Assembly (NCBI GenBank): GCA_963575745.1
Contig: CAUYUJ010017871.1
Location: forward strand, 603,045 to 667,044
DNA: 64,000 bases
DNA from: Prorocentrum cordatum
Taxonomy: Eukaryota > Sar > Dinophyceae > Prorocentrales > Prorocentraceae
Direction of reading: 5' to 3'
A program made the translations under genes and the position numbers. Below are positions 21,999 through 31,599 of this stretch, in pieces. The first letter of the stretch is position 1. Each line of letters begins with the position of its first letter. The notes under the pieces were generated by a model. The model made no database searches. It worked only from the letters and a program-made list of their open reading frames with translations, and was not told the origin of the DNA.

Positions 21999-22511
21999 TC
22001 ACAGCTCCATCGTATTCCCCCCCGCTGACACGACGACGGTCGTCATACCCGACGCGGCACCCCGCGATGGCACAGGATGCGCCGAAGCGCTGGTGACCTC
22101 CCCGTCGGCATCCACCGCGAAGGACGACCGGACCGCGTCCGCGGGGCTGGAGCTGAAGACCTCAGCGCCCGTCTGGACGAAGGCGAGGGAGTCGTCGTCC
22201 TCCGAGGGCCTCGGGCTCGAGAGCTCATCCTCGCCGTAGCACTTCACTTTCGGACGCTGGCACAGTGGCACCTCCGCCGCTGCAGGAGCCTGCGCCGTGC
22301 GGTACAAGTATACCCCCTCCTTCTGCATTAGCGAGAGAGTGACCGTGTCCCCGCCGCCATCCGAAAGGTCTTGCGGGAGCGCATCGTCGTAGAAACCATC
22401 CTCGGCCGCGATCGTGGCGAACAGCTGGTCCTGGCTGAGGCCCCCTGGCGCCGACTGCGAGGCGGCCACGAGGCGGATCATCACGAGGGCGACGGGCATG
22501 CTGCCAAACAT
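21999..22511 (-). CDS. Secreted small acidic protein, tandem copy 2
   Basis: A 170-codon frame, ATG at 22511, TGA at 21999. It has the same signal peptide and layout as copy 1. Differences are mostly conservative (for example VKCYGEDE for VQCYGEDE, and a changed linker SAHPVPSRG). The downstream 80-90 bases are conserved with copy 1, ending in a pyrimidine-rich stretch and CAG. This could be a short intron after the GTGAGT that overlaps the stop codon. Confidence 0.75.
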   Translation of the reverse strand: MFGSMPVALVMIRLVAASQSAPGGLSQDQLFATIAAEDGFYDDALPQDLSDGGGDTVTLSLMQKEGVYLYRTAQAPAAAEVPLCQRPKVKCYGEDELSSPRPSEDDDSLAFVQTGAEVFSSSPADAVRSSFAVDADGEVTSASAHPVPSRGAASGMTTVVVSAGGNTMEL

Positions 22512-22595
22512 GGCGAGTGCGATAACAGACGTAGCCGTCCGGCCAGGGTCAGGTGGAAGTTTAGAACTTTGGTGGGCGCGTCTAGAATCTGCGAG

Positions 22596-22617
22596 CTTGA
22601 GCCCAAAGCAGCACGGA
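22596..22617 (-). promoter_or_regulatory. Relict spliced leader, copy 2
   Basis: Minus strand CCGTGCTGCTTTGGG followed by CTCAAG, again 84 nt upstream of the ATG. It shares the loss of A after CCGT with copy 1, so both descend from one retrocopy. Confidence 0.65.
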
Positions 22618-22859
22618 TGCATTATTGGTTTTAGCCTGCCCGTTTTGAAAAACCCTTTCCCCACGACAGATACAACACAGGTCCCGATGCAGACGATAAT
22701 TCCAGCGTGGACCCCAACCAATGACTTGTTGCGATACTCCTGGCGCAATGCCGTCCACGCCGTTTGTGACAATGCAAGCCAGTGCAAAGCAATGCCTTGT
22801 AAACACAGCGCGCTGCTAATCGATGCGTGGCAGTGCTGCAGATGCAAGCGAAAGTAAAA

Positions 22860-24110
22860 TCCCGTCGGCGCAGGTGGCCCTAATTACGTGTGCAACAGAT
22901 GGCGCACCCTATGACGCCCAGGAGTTCCACCTGCCGCAAGGGACTCTATGTATGGATGGGAGTCATGGCGCATAAGATGGCGAAACCTCACAATGACGCC
23001 CAAAAGTCCGCGCCAAGACACATCCAAGTCTTCAGATGGCAGACAGGGGCCCCATACGTGCAAGCTTGTTCCGGCAGAAACAATGCAAGGGCAAGCCCGA
23101 ATCCCTCTCCTCTTCCTCCTCCTCCTGCTCTACATCGTTTATGTCTTCCCCTATCCGAACGCAATATTGGACCAGCGCCATACGTGCGCAACGAATGGCG
23201 CAACCCATGGCGAAACCTATGACATCCAAGAGTTCCGACTGGCGCAAGGGACTCTATGGGTGGGGCGTCAGTTGGCGCAACCTACCCATGACGTCCCAAG
23301 GTCCGCACCAGGACACACCCAGTTCTTCAGATGGCAAGCAAGCTTCTCTACTTGCAAGCACTGTGGCATGAGGAAAAAATGAAAGGGTAAGCTCAACTCC
23401 CCCTCATCCTCTTCCTCCTATTCATCGTTTATGTCTTCCCCTTTCCGAGCACAATACAATGTTGGACCAGCGCCCTAGGCGTGCAACGAATGCTGCAACC
23501 CACGGCGCAGCCTATGACATCCAAGAGCTCCACCTGGCGCAAGGGACTCGATGGGTGAGGCCCATGGTGCGTAAGATGGCGAAACCTAACCATGGCGTCC
23601 CAAGGTCCGCTCCAAGACATACCCAGGTCTTCAAATGGCAAACAAGAGCCCCTACGTGCAAGCACTGGTCCTGCAGAAACAGTGCAAGGGCAAGCCTGAA
23701 TCCCTCTCCTCCTCCTCCTCCTCCTGCTCTACATCGTTTATGTCTTCCCCTATCCGAACGCAATGTTGGACCAGCGCCCTACAACGAATGGCGCAACCCA
23801 TGGCGCAACCAATGACGTCAAAGAGTTCCGACTGGCGCAAGGGACTCTGTGGGTGGGGCCCATGGTGCGTAAGATAGCGCAATCCCATGGCGTCCCCATA
23901 ACCACGCCAGGAAACACTCATTTCTTCAAATGGCAAAGCAGATATTTTACTTGTCAGCACTGGGCCGTGAAGTACGATTCAAGGGGAAGCTCCTTCTCCT
24001 TCTCCTCCTCCTCCTCCTACTCCTCCTCCTCCTCCTCGTACCCTACATCGTTTACGTCTTCTCCTATCCGAGCGCAATGTTGGACCAACACTACCTTAAT
24101 TCATCTACGG
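22860..24110 (+). repeat. ~300-bp spacer repeat, block 1 (about four units)
   Basis: Units carry in order 'tggcgcaacc..atgac', 'ccaagagttcc', 'ctggcgcaagggactctatg', 'tggtgcgtaagatggcg', 'gacacacccaggtcttc', 'atggc', a CTCCTC run, and 'tacatcgtttatgtcttccc' followed by 'tatccgaacgcaatgttgga'. Unit starts are near 22900, 23200, 23500 and 23797. They fill the spacer between secreted-protein copies 2 and 3. Confidence 0.85.
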
Positions 24111-24362
24111 GAGATCAGACCCCAAACCGTAAAGCCTCGCGATGGCATGCATCCGCTTGGCAAGCGCCTTCCCAGATTCACACATATGTTTTCTCAGGGA
24201 CACTTCGCAGCACACAGCGATGCCTCGCATGAATGCGCATGCGTTTCATGTCCAAGCATCCTCCTGTTTCTCCAGATGCGGCATACCCGACACGGATGGT
24301 GCACGTACCCCGACTCCCAGAGGCCTGACGTAGGCGCACGTATATGGAGGCCCTCTGCCGCC

Positions 24363-24875
24363 TCACAGCTCCATCGTATTCCCCACCGCTGACACGACGA
24401 CGGTCGTCATACCCGACGCGACACCCCGCGTCGGTATAGGATGCGCCGAAGCGCTAGTGACCTCCCCGTCGGCATCCACCGCGAAGGACGACCGGACCGC
24501 GTCCGCGCGGCTGGAGCTGAAGACCTCAGCGCCCGTCTGGACGAAGGCGAGGGAGTCGTCGTCCTCCGAGGGCCTCGGGCTCGAGAGCTCATCCTCGCCG
24601 TAGCACTGCACTTTCGGACGCTGGCACAGTGGCACCTCCGCCGCTGCAGGAGCCTGCGCCGTGCGGTACAAGTACACCCCCTCCTTCTGCATGAGCGAGA
24701 GCGTTACCGCGTCCCCGCCGCCATCCGAAAGGTCTTGCGGGAGCGCATCGTCGTAGAAACCATCCTCGGCCGCGATCGTGGCGAACAGCTGCTCCTGGCT
24801 GAGGCCCCCTGGCACCGACTGCGAGGCGGCCACGAGGCGGAGCATCACGAGGGCGACGGGCATGCTGCCAAACAT
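24363..24875 (-). CDS. Secreted small acidic protein, tandem copy 3
   Basis: A 170-codon frame, ATG at 24875, TGA at 24363. Signal peptide and conserved motifs are as in copy 1. It has EQLFATIAAEDG in place of DQLFATIAAEDG, and SRADAV in place of SPADAV. The sequence after the stop matches copy 4, not copies 1-2, beyond about 65 bp, so copies 3 and 4 form one duplication pair and 1 and 2 another. Confidence 0.75.
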   Translation of the reverse strand: MFGSMPVALVMLRLVAASQSVPGGLSQEQLFATIAAEDGFYDDALPQDLSDGGGDAVTLSLMQKEGVYLYRTAQAPAAAEVPLCQRPKVQCYGEDELSSPRPSEDDDSLAFVQTGAEVFSSSRADAVRSSFAVDADGEVTSASAHPIPTRGVASGMTTVVVSAVGNTMEL

Positions 24876-24959
24876 GGTGGGTGCGATAACAGGCTAAGCC
24901 TCCCGGCCAGGGTCAGGTGGAAGTTTAGAACTTTGGTGGGCGCGTCTAGAATCTGCGAG

Positions 24960-24981
24960 CTTGAGCCCAAAACAGCACGGA
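24960..24981 (-). promoter_or_regulatory. Relict spliced leader, copy 3
   Basis: Identical to the relic of copy 1 (CCGTGCTGTTTTGGG + CTCAAG on the minus strand), 84 nt upstream of the ATG at 24875. Confidence 0.7.
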
Positions 24982-25234
24982 TGCATTACTGGTTTTAGCC
25001 TGCCGTTTCTCAAGTCCCCACGACAAATACAGCACAGGTCCCACTGCAGACAATAATTCCAGCATAAGCCCAAACCAATGACTTGTTACGATGCTCTTGG
25101 CGCAATGCCATCCAAGCCGTGTGCGACAATGCAAGGCAGTGCAAAGCAATGCGCTGCAAACGCAGCGCACTGCAAATCGATGCGTAGCAGTGCGCAGCAC
25201 AACACCAACGCAAACCAATGCAAAGCCAAAGTAA

Positions 25235-26490
25235 ACTCCCAGCGGCGCAGGTGGCCCGAACTACGTGTGCAACGAATGGCGCAACCTATGACGCCCAAGA
25301 GTTCCACCTGGCGTAAGGGACTCCATGGATGGGAGTCAAGGCGCATAATATGGCGCAACCTCACAATGACGCCCAAAAGTCCGCGCTAAGACACACCCAG
25401 GTCTTCAGATGGCCGACAGGAGCTCTATACGTGTAAGCACTGTTCGGGCAGAAACAATGAAAGGGCAACCCCGAATCCCTCTCCTCTTCCTCCTCCTCCT
25501 GCTCTACATCGTTTATGTTTTTCCCTATCCGAACGCAATGTTGGACCAACGCCATACGTGCGCAACGAATGGCGCAACCCATGGCGCAACCTATGACATC
25601 CAAGAGCTCCACCTGGCGCAAGGGACTCTATGGGTGGGGCCCATGGTGCGTAAAATATCCATGGCGTCCGAAGGTCCGCGCAATGACACACCCAGTTCTT
25701 CAGATGGCAAACATGCTCTTCTACTTGCAAGCGCTGTGCCATGAGGAAAACATGAAAGGGTAAGCTCAACTCCCCCTCATCCTCCTCCTTATCCTCCTCC
25801 TCCTCTTCATTGTCTGGTCTTCTCATTTCCGAGCGCAATGCAATGTTGGACCAGCGCGCTAGATGTGAAACGAATGCTGCAACCCATGCATGGCGCCGCC
25901 TTTGACATCCAAGAGCTCCACCTGGCGCAAGGGACTCTATGGGTGGGGCCCATGGTGCGCAAGATGGCGAAACCTAAACATAGCTTCCAAAGGTCCGCTC
26001 CAAAACGCACCCAGGTCTTCAAATGGCAAACAAGAGCTCCTACGTGCAAGCACTGTTCCTGCAGAAACAATGCAAGGGCAAGCCCGACTCCCTCTCCTCT
26101 TCCTCCTCCTCCTCCTGCTCTACATCGTTTATGTCTTCCCCTATCCGAACGCAATGTTGGACCAGCGCCCTACAACGAATGGCGCAACCCATGGCGCAAC
26201 CTATGACATCCAGGGATCCGACTGGCGCAAGGGACTTTATGGGTGGTGCCCGTGGTGCGTAAGATAGCGCAACCTACCCATGGCGTCCCAAGGTCCATGC
26301 CAGGAAACACCCAGTTCTTCACCTGGCAAATAAGATGTTGTACCTGTAAGCGCTGGATCGTGAAAGACGACGCAAGGGGAAGCTCAACTCCTACTCCTTC
26401 TCCTCATCCTCCTCATCCTCCTCTACATCGTTTACATCTTCTCCTATCCGAGCGCGATGTTGGACCAACGCCACCTCAGCTCGCCTACCG
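25235..26490 (+). repeat. ~300-bp spacer repeat, block 2 (about four units)
   Basis: Same repeat as 22860-24110, in the spacer between copies 3 and 4, with unit starts near 25250, 25560, 25890 and 26190. The two blocks also share their order of unit variants, so the whole spacer was duplicated with the gene. Confidence 0.85.
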
Positions 26491-26751
26491 GAGATGATCA
26501 GAGATGAGCCCAAACTGTATAGCTTCGCGCTGGCGCGCATCCTGTTTCGCACGTTCCTTTCCATATTAACACAGATGTTTTCTCAAGAACATCTCGCAAC
26601 ACACAGCGCCGCCACGCATGAATGCACACACGTTTCATGTCCAAGCATCCTCCTGTTTCTCCAGATGCAGCATACCCGACACAGATGGTGCACGTACCCC
26701 GACTCCCAGAGGCCTGACGTAGGCGCACGTATATGGAGGCCCTCTGCCGCC

Positions 26752-27270
26752 TCACAGCTCCATCGCATTCCCCCCCGCTGACACGACGACGGTCGTCATA
26801 CCCGACGCAACACCCCGCGTCGGCACAGGATGCTCAAGATGCACTGAGGCGCTGGTGACCTCCCCGTCGGCATCCACCGCGAAGGACGACCGGACCGCGC
26901 CCGCGCGGCTGGAGCTGAAGACCTCAGCGCCCGTCTGGACAAAGGCGAGGGAGTCGTCCTCCGAAGGCCTCGGGCTCGAGAGCTCATCCTCGCCGTAGCA
27001 CTGAACTTTCGGACGCTGGCACAATGGCACCTCCGCGGTTGCCGGAGCCTGCGCCGTGCGGTACAAGTACACCCCCTCCTTCTGCATGAGCGAGAGCGTG
27101 ACCGCGTCCCCGCCGCCATCCGAAATGTCTTGCGGGAGCGCGTCCTCGTAGAAACCATCCTCGGCCGCGATCGTGGCGAACAGCTGCTCCTGGCTGAGGC
27201 CCCCTGGCGCCGACTGCGAGGCGGCCACGAGGCGGAGCATCACGAGGGCAATGGGCATGCTGCCAAACAT
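26752..27270 (-). CDS. Secreted small acidic protein, tandem copy 4
   Basis: A 172-codon frame, ATG at 27270, TGA at 26752. It is the most diverged copy: it lacks one Asp in the SEDDSLAF stretch and carries three extra residues before PVPTRGVAS, both as in-frame changes. In-frame indels and retention of the open frame suggest selection on the protein or very recent duplication. Function is unknown. Confidence 0.75.
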   Translation of the reverse strand: MFGSMPIALVMLRLVAASQSAPGGLSQEQLFATIAAEDGFYEDALPQDISDGGGDAVTLSLMQKEGVYLYRTAQAPATAEVPLCQRPKVQCYGEDELSSPRPSEDDSLAFVQTGAEVFSSSRAGAVRSSFAVDADGEVTSASVHLEHPVPTRGVASGMTTVVVSAGGNAMEL

Positions 27271-27354
27271 GGCGAGTGCGATAGCAGACTAAGCCTTATG
27301 TCCAAGGCCAGGCGGAAATTTAGAACTTTGGTGGGCGTGTCTAGAATCTGAGAG

Positions 27355-27380
27355 CTTGATTGAGCCCACATCGGCACGGA
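27355..27380 (-). promoter_or_regulatory. Relict spliced leader, copy 4
   Basis: Minus strand CCGTGCCGATGTGGG followed by CTCAATCAAG. It has a 3-base insertion near the end but is closer to the true leader at GCC-AT than the other copies. The distance to the ATG is again 84 nt. Confidence 0.55.
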
Positions 27381-27399
27381 CTCATTCCTCTAAACTGCC

Positions 27400-28090
27400 C
27401 GCGCTTTTTGAATGAATGCTCCTGGACTGTGGCTGGATACTGGGAGGCACCGATTAGAACAGTTACAACCGAAGGAATGGCCAAAAAACCTAACAGCTAA
27501 GAAATCCGGGCCAGCGTCCCGGAAATATCTTAACACAAGCCTGGGCCAACTGTTTTCTGTTAGTACCGGAGGGGGTAACGTGCGCAAGAATCTCGGCCGG
27601 CTTCCTGGCAAGTTGGTTGAGAAACGCTGGGCCGGCTTTTCGGGAGAAGGTTTCTGAATCAGATGCTCGACTGCAGGCGGAGAAGGCAGCATGCCGCTCC
27701 GAACCTTCCTCCCCATGCACCCACGAAGGAATCGTCCCCCGAGCCCCCCAACCCCCCTCCCCTGTGCCAGACGTGTGGGCGCCAAACGCTCCCCTCGCGA
27801 CCGCCGACTCAGAAATGGGCGGGGGTCACACCTTGCAACGCCGCTCGGACACGTCACCACCGAAGGCGACGGGAGGGATCGCAGACAGGCTCCAGCAAGG
27901 GGAGGGGGCGCGGAAGGGGAGCAGAGGGCGACGGAGGACGACGCTGACTGAGAAGAGGAGGAGGAGGAGGAGGAGGAGAAGGAGGAAGAGGAGGGGCAGG
28001 AGCGGAGGGGATGGACGAGGAGGGCTCTCGGAGTTGCCCCGCAGGATGTCGTCGAGCAGTTCTGGAGGGGGGCACCGCAACTGCCTCGGC
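27400..28090. other. No gene recognised
   Basis: GC-rich non-repetitive sequence with a short GAG tract at 27950-28000. Open frames on both strands are Arg/Pro-rich without recognisable domains. Confidence 0.45.
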
Positions 28091-28094
28091 CAGG

Positions 28095-28285
28095 CCTTTA
28101 GCCGTCTTGGCTTATGTTGCTCCCATCGTATCTAAGGACGACGTCCCAGACATATGTTCGAGCATCCAGAAGAGTATCGAAGCAGTGTCGAAAGAGCATC
28201 GCCTCCCAGGGTCCGACACGTGAAAACCATCAATATTAAATACTTGCCTAATGCTCGAAATTCTGTCTGGTGGTCAAGGCAAAAA
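28095..28285 (+). repeat. Dispersed ~190-bp repeat (GAGCATCCAGAAGAGTATCG), copy 1
   Basis: Contains 'ctcccatcgtatctaagga', 'cgagcatccagaagagtatc', 'gtgtcgaa', 'cctcccagggtccgacacgt', and 'ctgtctggtggtcaaggc'. Related copies are at 41660-41830 and 42605-42830 in the same orientation. No inverted ends were found. Confidence 0.7.
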
Positions 28286-28614
28286 AGACGGTTAGAACAT
28301 CATCAAGTCTTGACATGTCTGGGCCGCGATTGTGTTGGCCGTGTGGCCCGCTGGCGGGACTCTTGAACCAGCAGCGCCACTGGGGGAGCCCGTCCAGAGT
28401 CGGGCGTCGGGCAGAACCCCGCATGCTATTTCTGGGCCGGCTGTGGAGCGACAGAAAAGGAGCAGAAACGACATCAACGTACGCTTCCAGAGGTCCGCGC
28501 AGACTTGTTCGGGCGCAGAGCTGCCCCTCCCACACCCTTTACCCGGCAAGCGGGGCGCGCTGGGTATGGGGAGGGGGGTCCAGCGCCGCCCCAGAAAAAT
28601 CCGACCGAGGCTCC

Positions 28615-29120
28615 AAAATTTATGGCTATGCTGCTATCTGTCTTGCTTGTCTTCTCGTTTCCCGCGAGGCGACTCCGATGGGGCTCCCCAAGAGGCCCAG
28701 AGCGGATCCGAATAAGCTCTGATCCACGACCACGGCACGGTGGCGGGATGGGCCAAATACGATTACGGTCAGGAACTTGTGCTAAGCGTGTCGCATCGGC
28801 GGCCTTGGCGACACGCTTCGCCGTGCAAGCGGACAGCGTGTCGCACCGCTCCGCGGGGCGGTAGGCTGAGGTAACTCGGGACGTTGACGTCTGGGGACCT
28901 GGAAGTGGTCAGCGTGTTTCGCCGAAGCGTGGTGGGCCAGAACCGGCGGCGCGACACGCTCAGGACAAGTTCCTGACAGTATGCTTATTTATGCTATCTG
29001 CTTGTTCTCTAAGTCGCGTGAGGCCGGTCGAATATGGCTCCCCAAGAGGCTCAGGCTCAGAGAGGATCCGAGGAGGCTCTGATCCACCAGGGCACGGTGG
29101 CGAGAGGGGCTAAGATACGG
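28615..29120 (+). repeat. ~140-bp direct duplication split by a TIR element
   Basis: 28615-28760 ('tgctgctatctgtcttgctt', 'ggctccccaagaggcccaga', 'agctctgatccacg', 'ggcacggtggcg') is repeated at 28980-29120 ('atgctatctgcttgttctct', 'ggctccccaagaggctcagg', 'ggctctgatccacc', 'ggcacggtggcg'). The TIR element at 28769-28976 lies between them. Confidence 0.75.
28769..28976. mobile_element. 208-bp TIR element (TCAGGAACTTG)
   Basis: Left end TCAGGAACTTGTGCTAAGCG followed by TGTCGC. Right end is its inverse with two mismatches (gcgacacgctcaggacaagt + tcctga). Internal subrepeats of 'agcgtgtcgc' also occur. No coding capacity is seen, so it is a MITE-like element. A clear target-site duplication was not found. 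Confidence 0.75.
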
Positions 29121-29335
29121 CGAGTTCGTGCCCTCACGGCTTCGGCACGGGCCCCTGACACCGCGTGGATCGCTCATCCTTGGGCCGTCGGCGCTCTGGG
29201 GAGCGGCGGATCGCTCAGTATCGATTGATCCTGGGCCACTGCCAGCGCTGAGCCTTGAACGCCCGCGGCGGGGTCGCCGCCGCGTCGATGCGGCGCGAAC
29301 CTGCCGTACAGGCGGACTCAGAACAGAGGAACACC
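29113..29335 (+). repeat. Dispersed ~220-bp repeat, copy 1
   Basis: Shares with 60655-60870 the ordered segments 'tacggcgagttcgtgcc', 'cctgac..cgcgtggatcg', 'gcggatcgctcagtatcgat', 'cagcgctgagccttgaac', 'ggggtcgccgccgcgtcgat' and 'gcgcgaacctgccgtac'. The copies are diverged by many substitutions and small indels. Confidence 0.6.
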
Positions 29336-29689
29336 ATTCAAAAGCATGAGGCCCACCGCCGGCCAAGATGAGGAGCACTCGAGGGTACCCACCCCCAGGA
29401 TGCACGAGAACGTCCAACAAACACGAAGAACATCATAGGGTACCCTCCCCGAACCGACCTCGATCTTGTACCTCGGTCCGACTGTAACCCCCGACGTCGC
29501 GTTCTCTTCGCGGAATGTGCTCCGGGAGATCTGGGCCTCCTCCCGTGGGACTGACACGAGCGCCGTTCTCTGACGGACAGGGGCCCGGGGATGGCCCCCC
29601 AGAGGCAGAACATCGCCAAGAACATCCAGCATGGTACAGCAGAGAAAGCATGCGCCCACTTGCGCGTCGGCGGGAGAAAGCACCCGCGA

Positions 29690-29890
29690 AATGGAGAAGA
29701 GGAGGAGAGGAGAGGAGAGGACAGGAGGAAATAAGAGGAGGAAGAGGAGGAGGAGGAGGAGGAGGAGGAGGAGGAGGAGCAGGCGGAGCACGAGGAGCAG
29801 GAGGAGGAGCTGGAGGGGGAGCAGGAGCAGGAGGAGAGAAATCCCACGCGGGAAGAGAGGAGGGAGGAAGAGGAGGGAAAAAATATAAGG
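29690..29890. repeat. GAG/GGA microsatellite
   Basis: Purine-rich (GAG)n on the plus strand with GCAGGA interruptions. Long frames through it are compositional. Confidence 0.9.
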
Positions 29891-30063
29891 GAGGAGACGA
29901 GGACTGGAATCAATCAATTGCACATGCTGCAAGCTTGGTCGGCCCACTGGTGCCTTGGCCGCCCCCTGCGACTGCGAGAGGTCTACGTCTGGGACGTGCC
30001 GTCGCGTCGTCGTCTGGGAAGGCTTCGGGCTGCGCACAGGCAGCCCCCCGGAAGCAGTGCCCT

Positions 30064-30246
30064 CTGGCCTCAGCATGCCCCCCCCGAGTAGCCCTGGCTT
30101 CAGCAGGCCCCCCCGGATAGCCCGGGGCGGTCTTCACACCCCGCCCCCGGCTGGGGTGCCGGGCGCCCCAGGGGCGCCGCCGGAAGCGGCGCCACGGTGT
30201 CGAGACCGCCCCAGACTACTCGGGGGGGGGGGCGTGTTGAGGCCAG
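30064..30246. mobile_element. 183-bp foldback element
   Basis: Left arm CTGGCCTCAGCATGCCCCCC + CCGAGTAG pairs with the right arm CTACTCGGGGGGGGGGCGTG + TTGAGGCCAG. A second, inner half-copy (cccggatagcccggggcggt / accgccccagactactcgg) extends the pairing. No coding sequence. Confidence 0.6.
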
Positions 30247-30774
30247 CCGCGACTACTGTCGGGGCTGATGGCAGAGAGTCACGTCAGAGGACACGAGACC
30301 CTTCCGAGGGACACACTGCCACGCGAATGTCGAGGGCATGGGTCGCGAAACACAGGACACGAGGGTTCCCTTGAGCCGGCAGGGCCGACTTACTGAGCAA
30401 CCTCGACCTTGCTCGATGGGGCCTGTTGAAGCGGGACTGCGCGCGGGGGGCCTGGAACACTCGGAGAAGGAAGAGACTCTCGTCACTGTCTTGGCCACCC
30501 AGGGCGCCAAGGGTGCTGTCTCCCCTCCCTCTGCGGGATAGGCGCCCGGGGGCTAGCCGGTGTATGATCATAACCACCCCCGCCGTGTGCACACACACCG
30601 CAGGGCCTATGAGCCATCGGCAGCGGGGCAGGGGCGCTGTCCCGCAGGACGTGGTCCAAGGGAGCGGGCCGCAGCCCGCAGAGGAAGGAGGGGAGGACCA
30701 GACGGGTGACCCGCGGGTCGGGGCGAGCACGCAAAGGGGCCCGCGGGCAAGGGGGAGGGAGGAGAGAAAGAGGA

Positions 30775-30997
30775 GGCGGAGGATAATGACGAGGAGGAGG
30801 AGGAGGAGGAGGAAGAGGAGGAGGAAGAGGAAGAGGAGGAGGAGGAGGAGGAGGAGGAGGAGGAGGAGGAGGAGGAGGAAGAAGGAGGAAGAGGAGGGGG
30901 AGGTGGAGAAGAAGGAGGAGGAAGAGAGGAAGAGCAGGAGGAGGAAAGGGAGGAGGAGGAGAAGAGAAGGAGGAGGAGGAAGAGGAGGAGAGGAGGA

Positions 30998-31028
<31 letters not shown>

Positions 31029-31285
31029 GGGGAGGGGAGGGGGAGGGGGAGGGGGAGGAGAGGAGGAGGAGGAGGAGGAGGAGGAGGAGGAGGAGGAGGA
31101 GGAGGAGGAGGAGGAGAGGAGGAGGAGGAGGAGGAGGAGGAGGGAGGAGGAGGAGGAGGAGGAGGAGGAGGAGGAGGAGGAGGGGAGGAGGAGGAGGAGG
31201 AGGAGGAGGAGGAGGAGGAGGAGGAGGAGGAGGAGGAGGAGAAGGAGGAGGAGGAGGCGGAGGAGGAGGAGGGGGAGAACGACGA
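30775..31285. repeat. GAG microsatellite, long
   Basis: About 500 bp of (GAG)n with interruptions on the plus strand. A short (CTC)n tract of opposite polarity follows at 31515-31590. Confidence 0.95.
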
Positions 31286-31599
31286 CTGCGACAACGATGG
31301 CGACGACGAGGGCGGGGCCGCGGGCCGAGGAGGGGCCTGCCCTGCGGGCCAGGAGGGGAGGTGGGGGGCGCCCAACACGCCGATGCAGCGGGCGGCTTTT
31401 TTGTGCGGTCCCGCCCTGTCGTGGCCACGACGCTCGCCCTGCACTCCCGCACGCGCGGATGGACCCCCATCTTTCTACATTTTTCGAGGCAGATCTATTT
31501 GTGAGGCCCCAAGGCCTCCTCCTCCTCCTCCTCCTCCTTCTCCTCCTCCTCCTCCTCCTCCTCCTCCTCCTCCTCCTCCTCCTCCTCCTGGCAGTGAGG

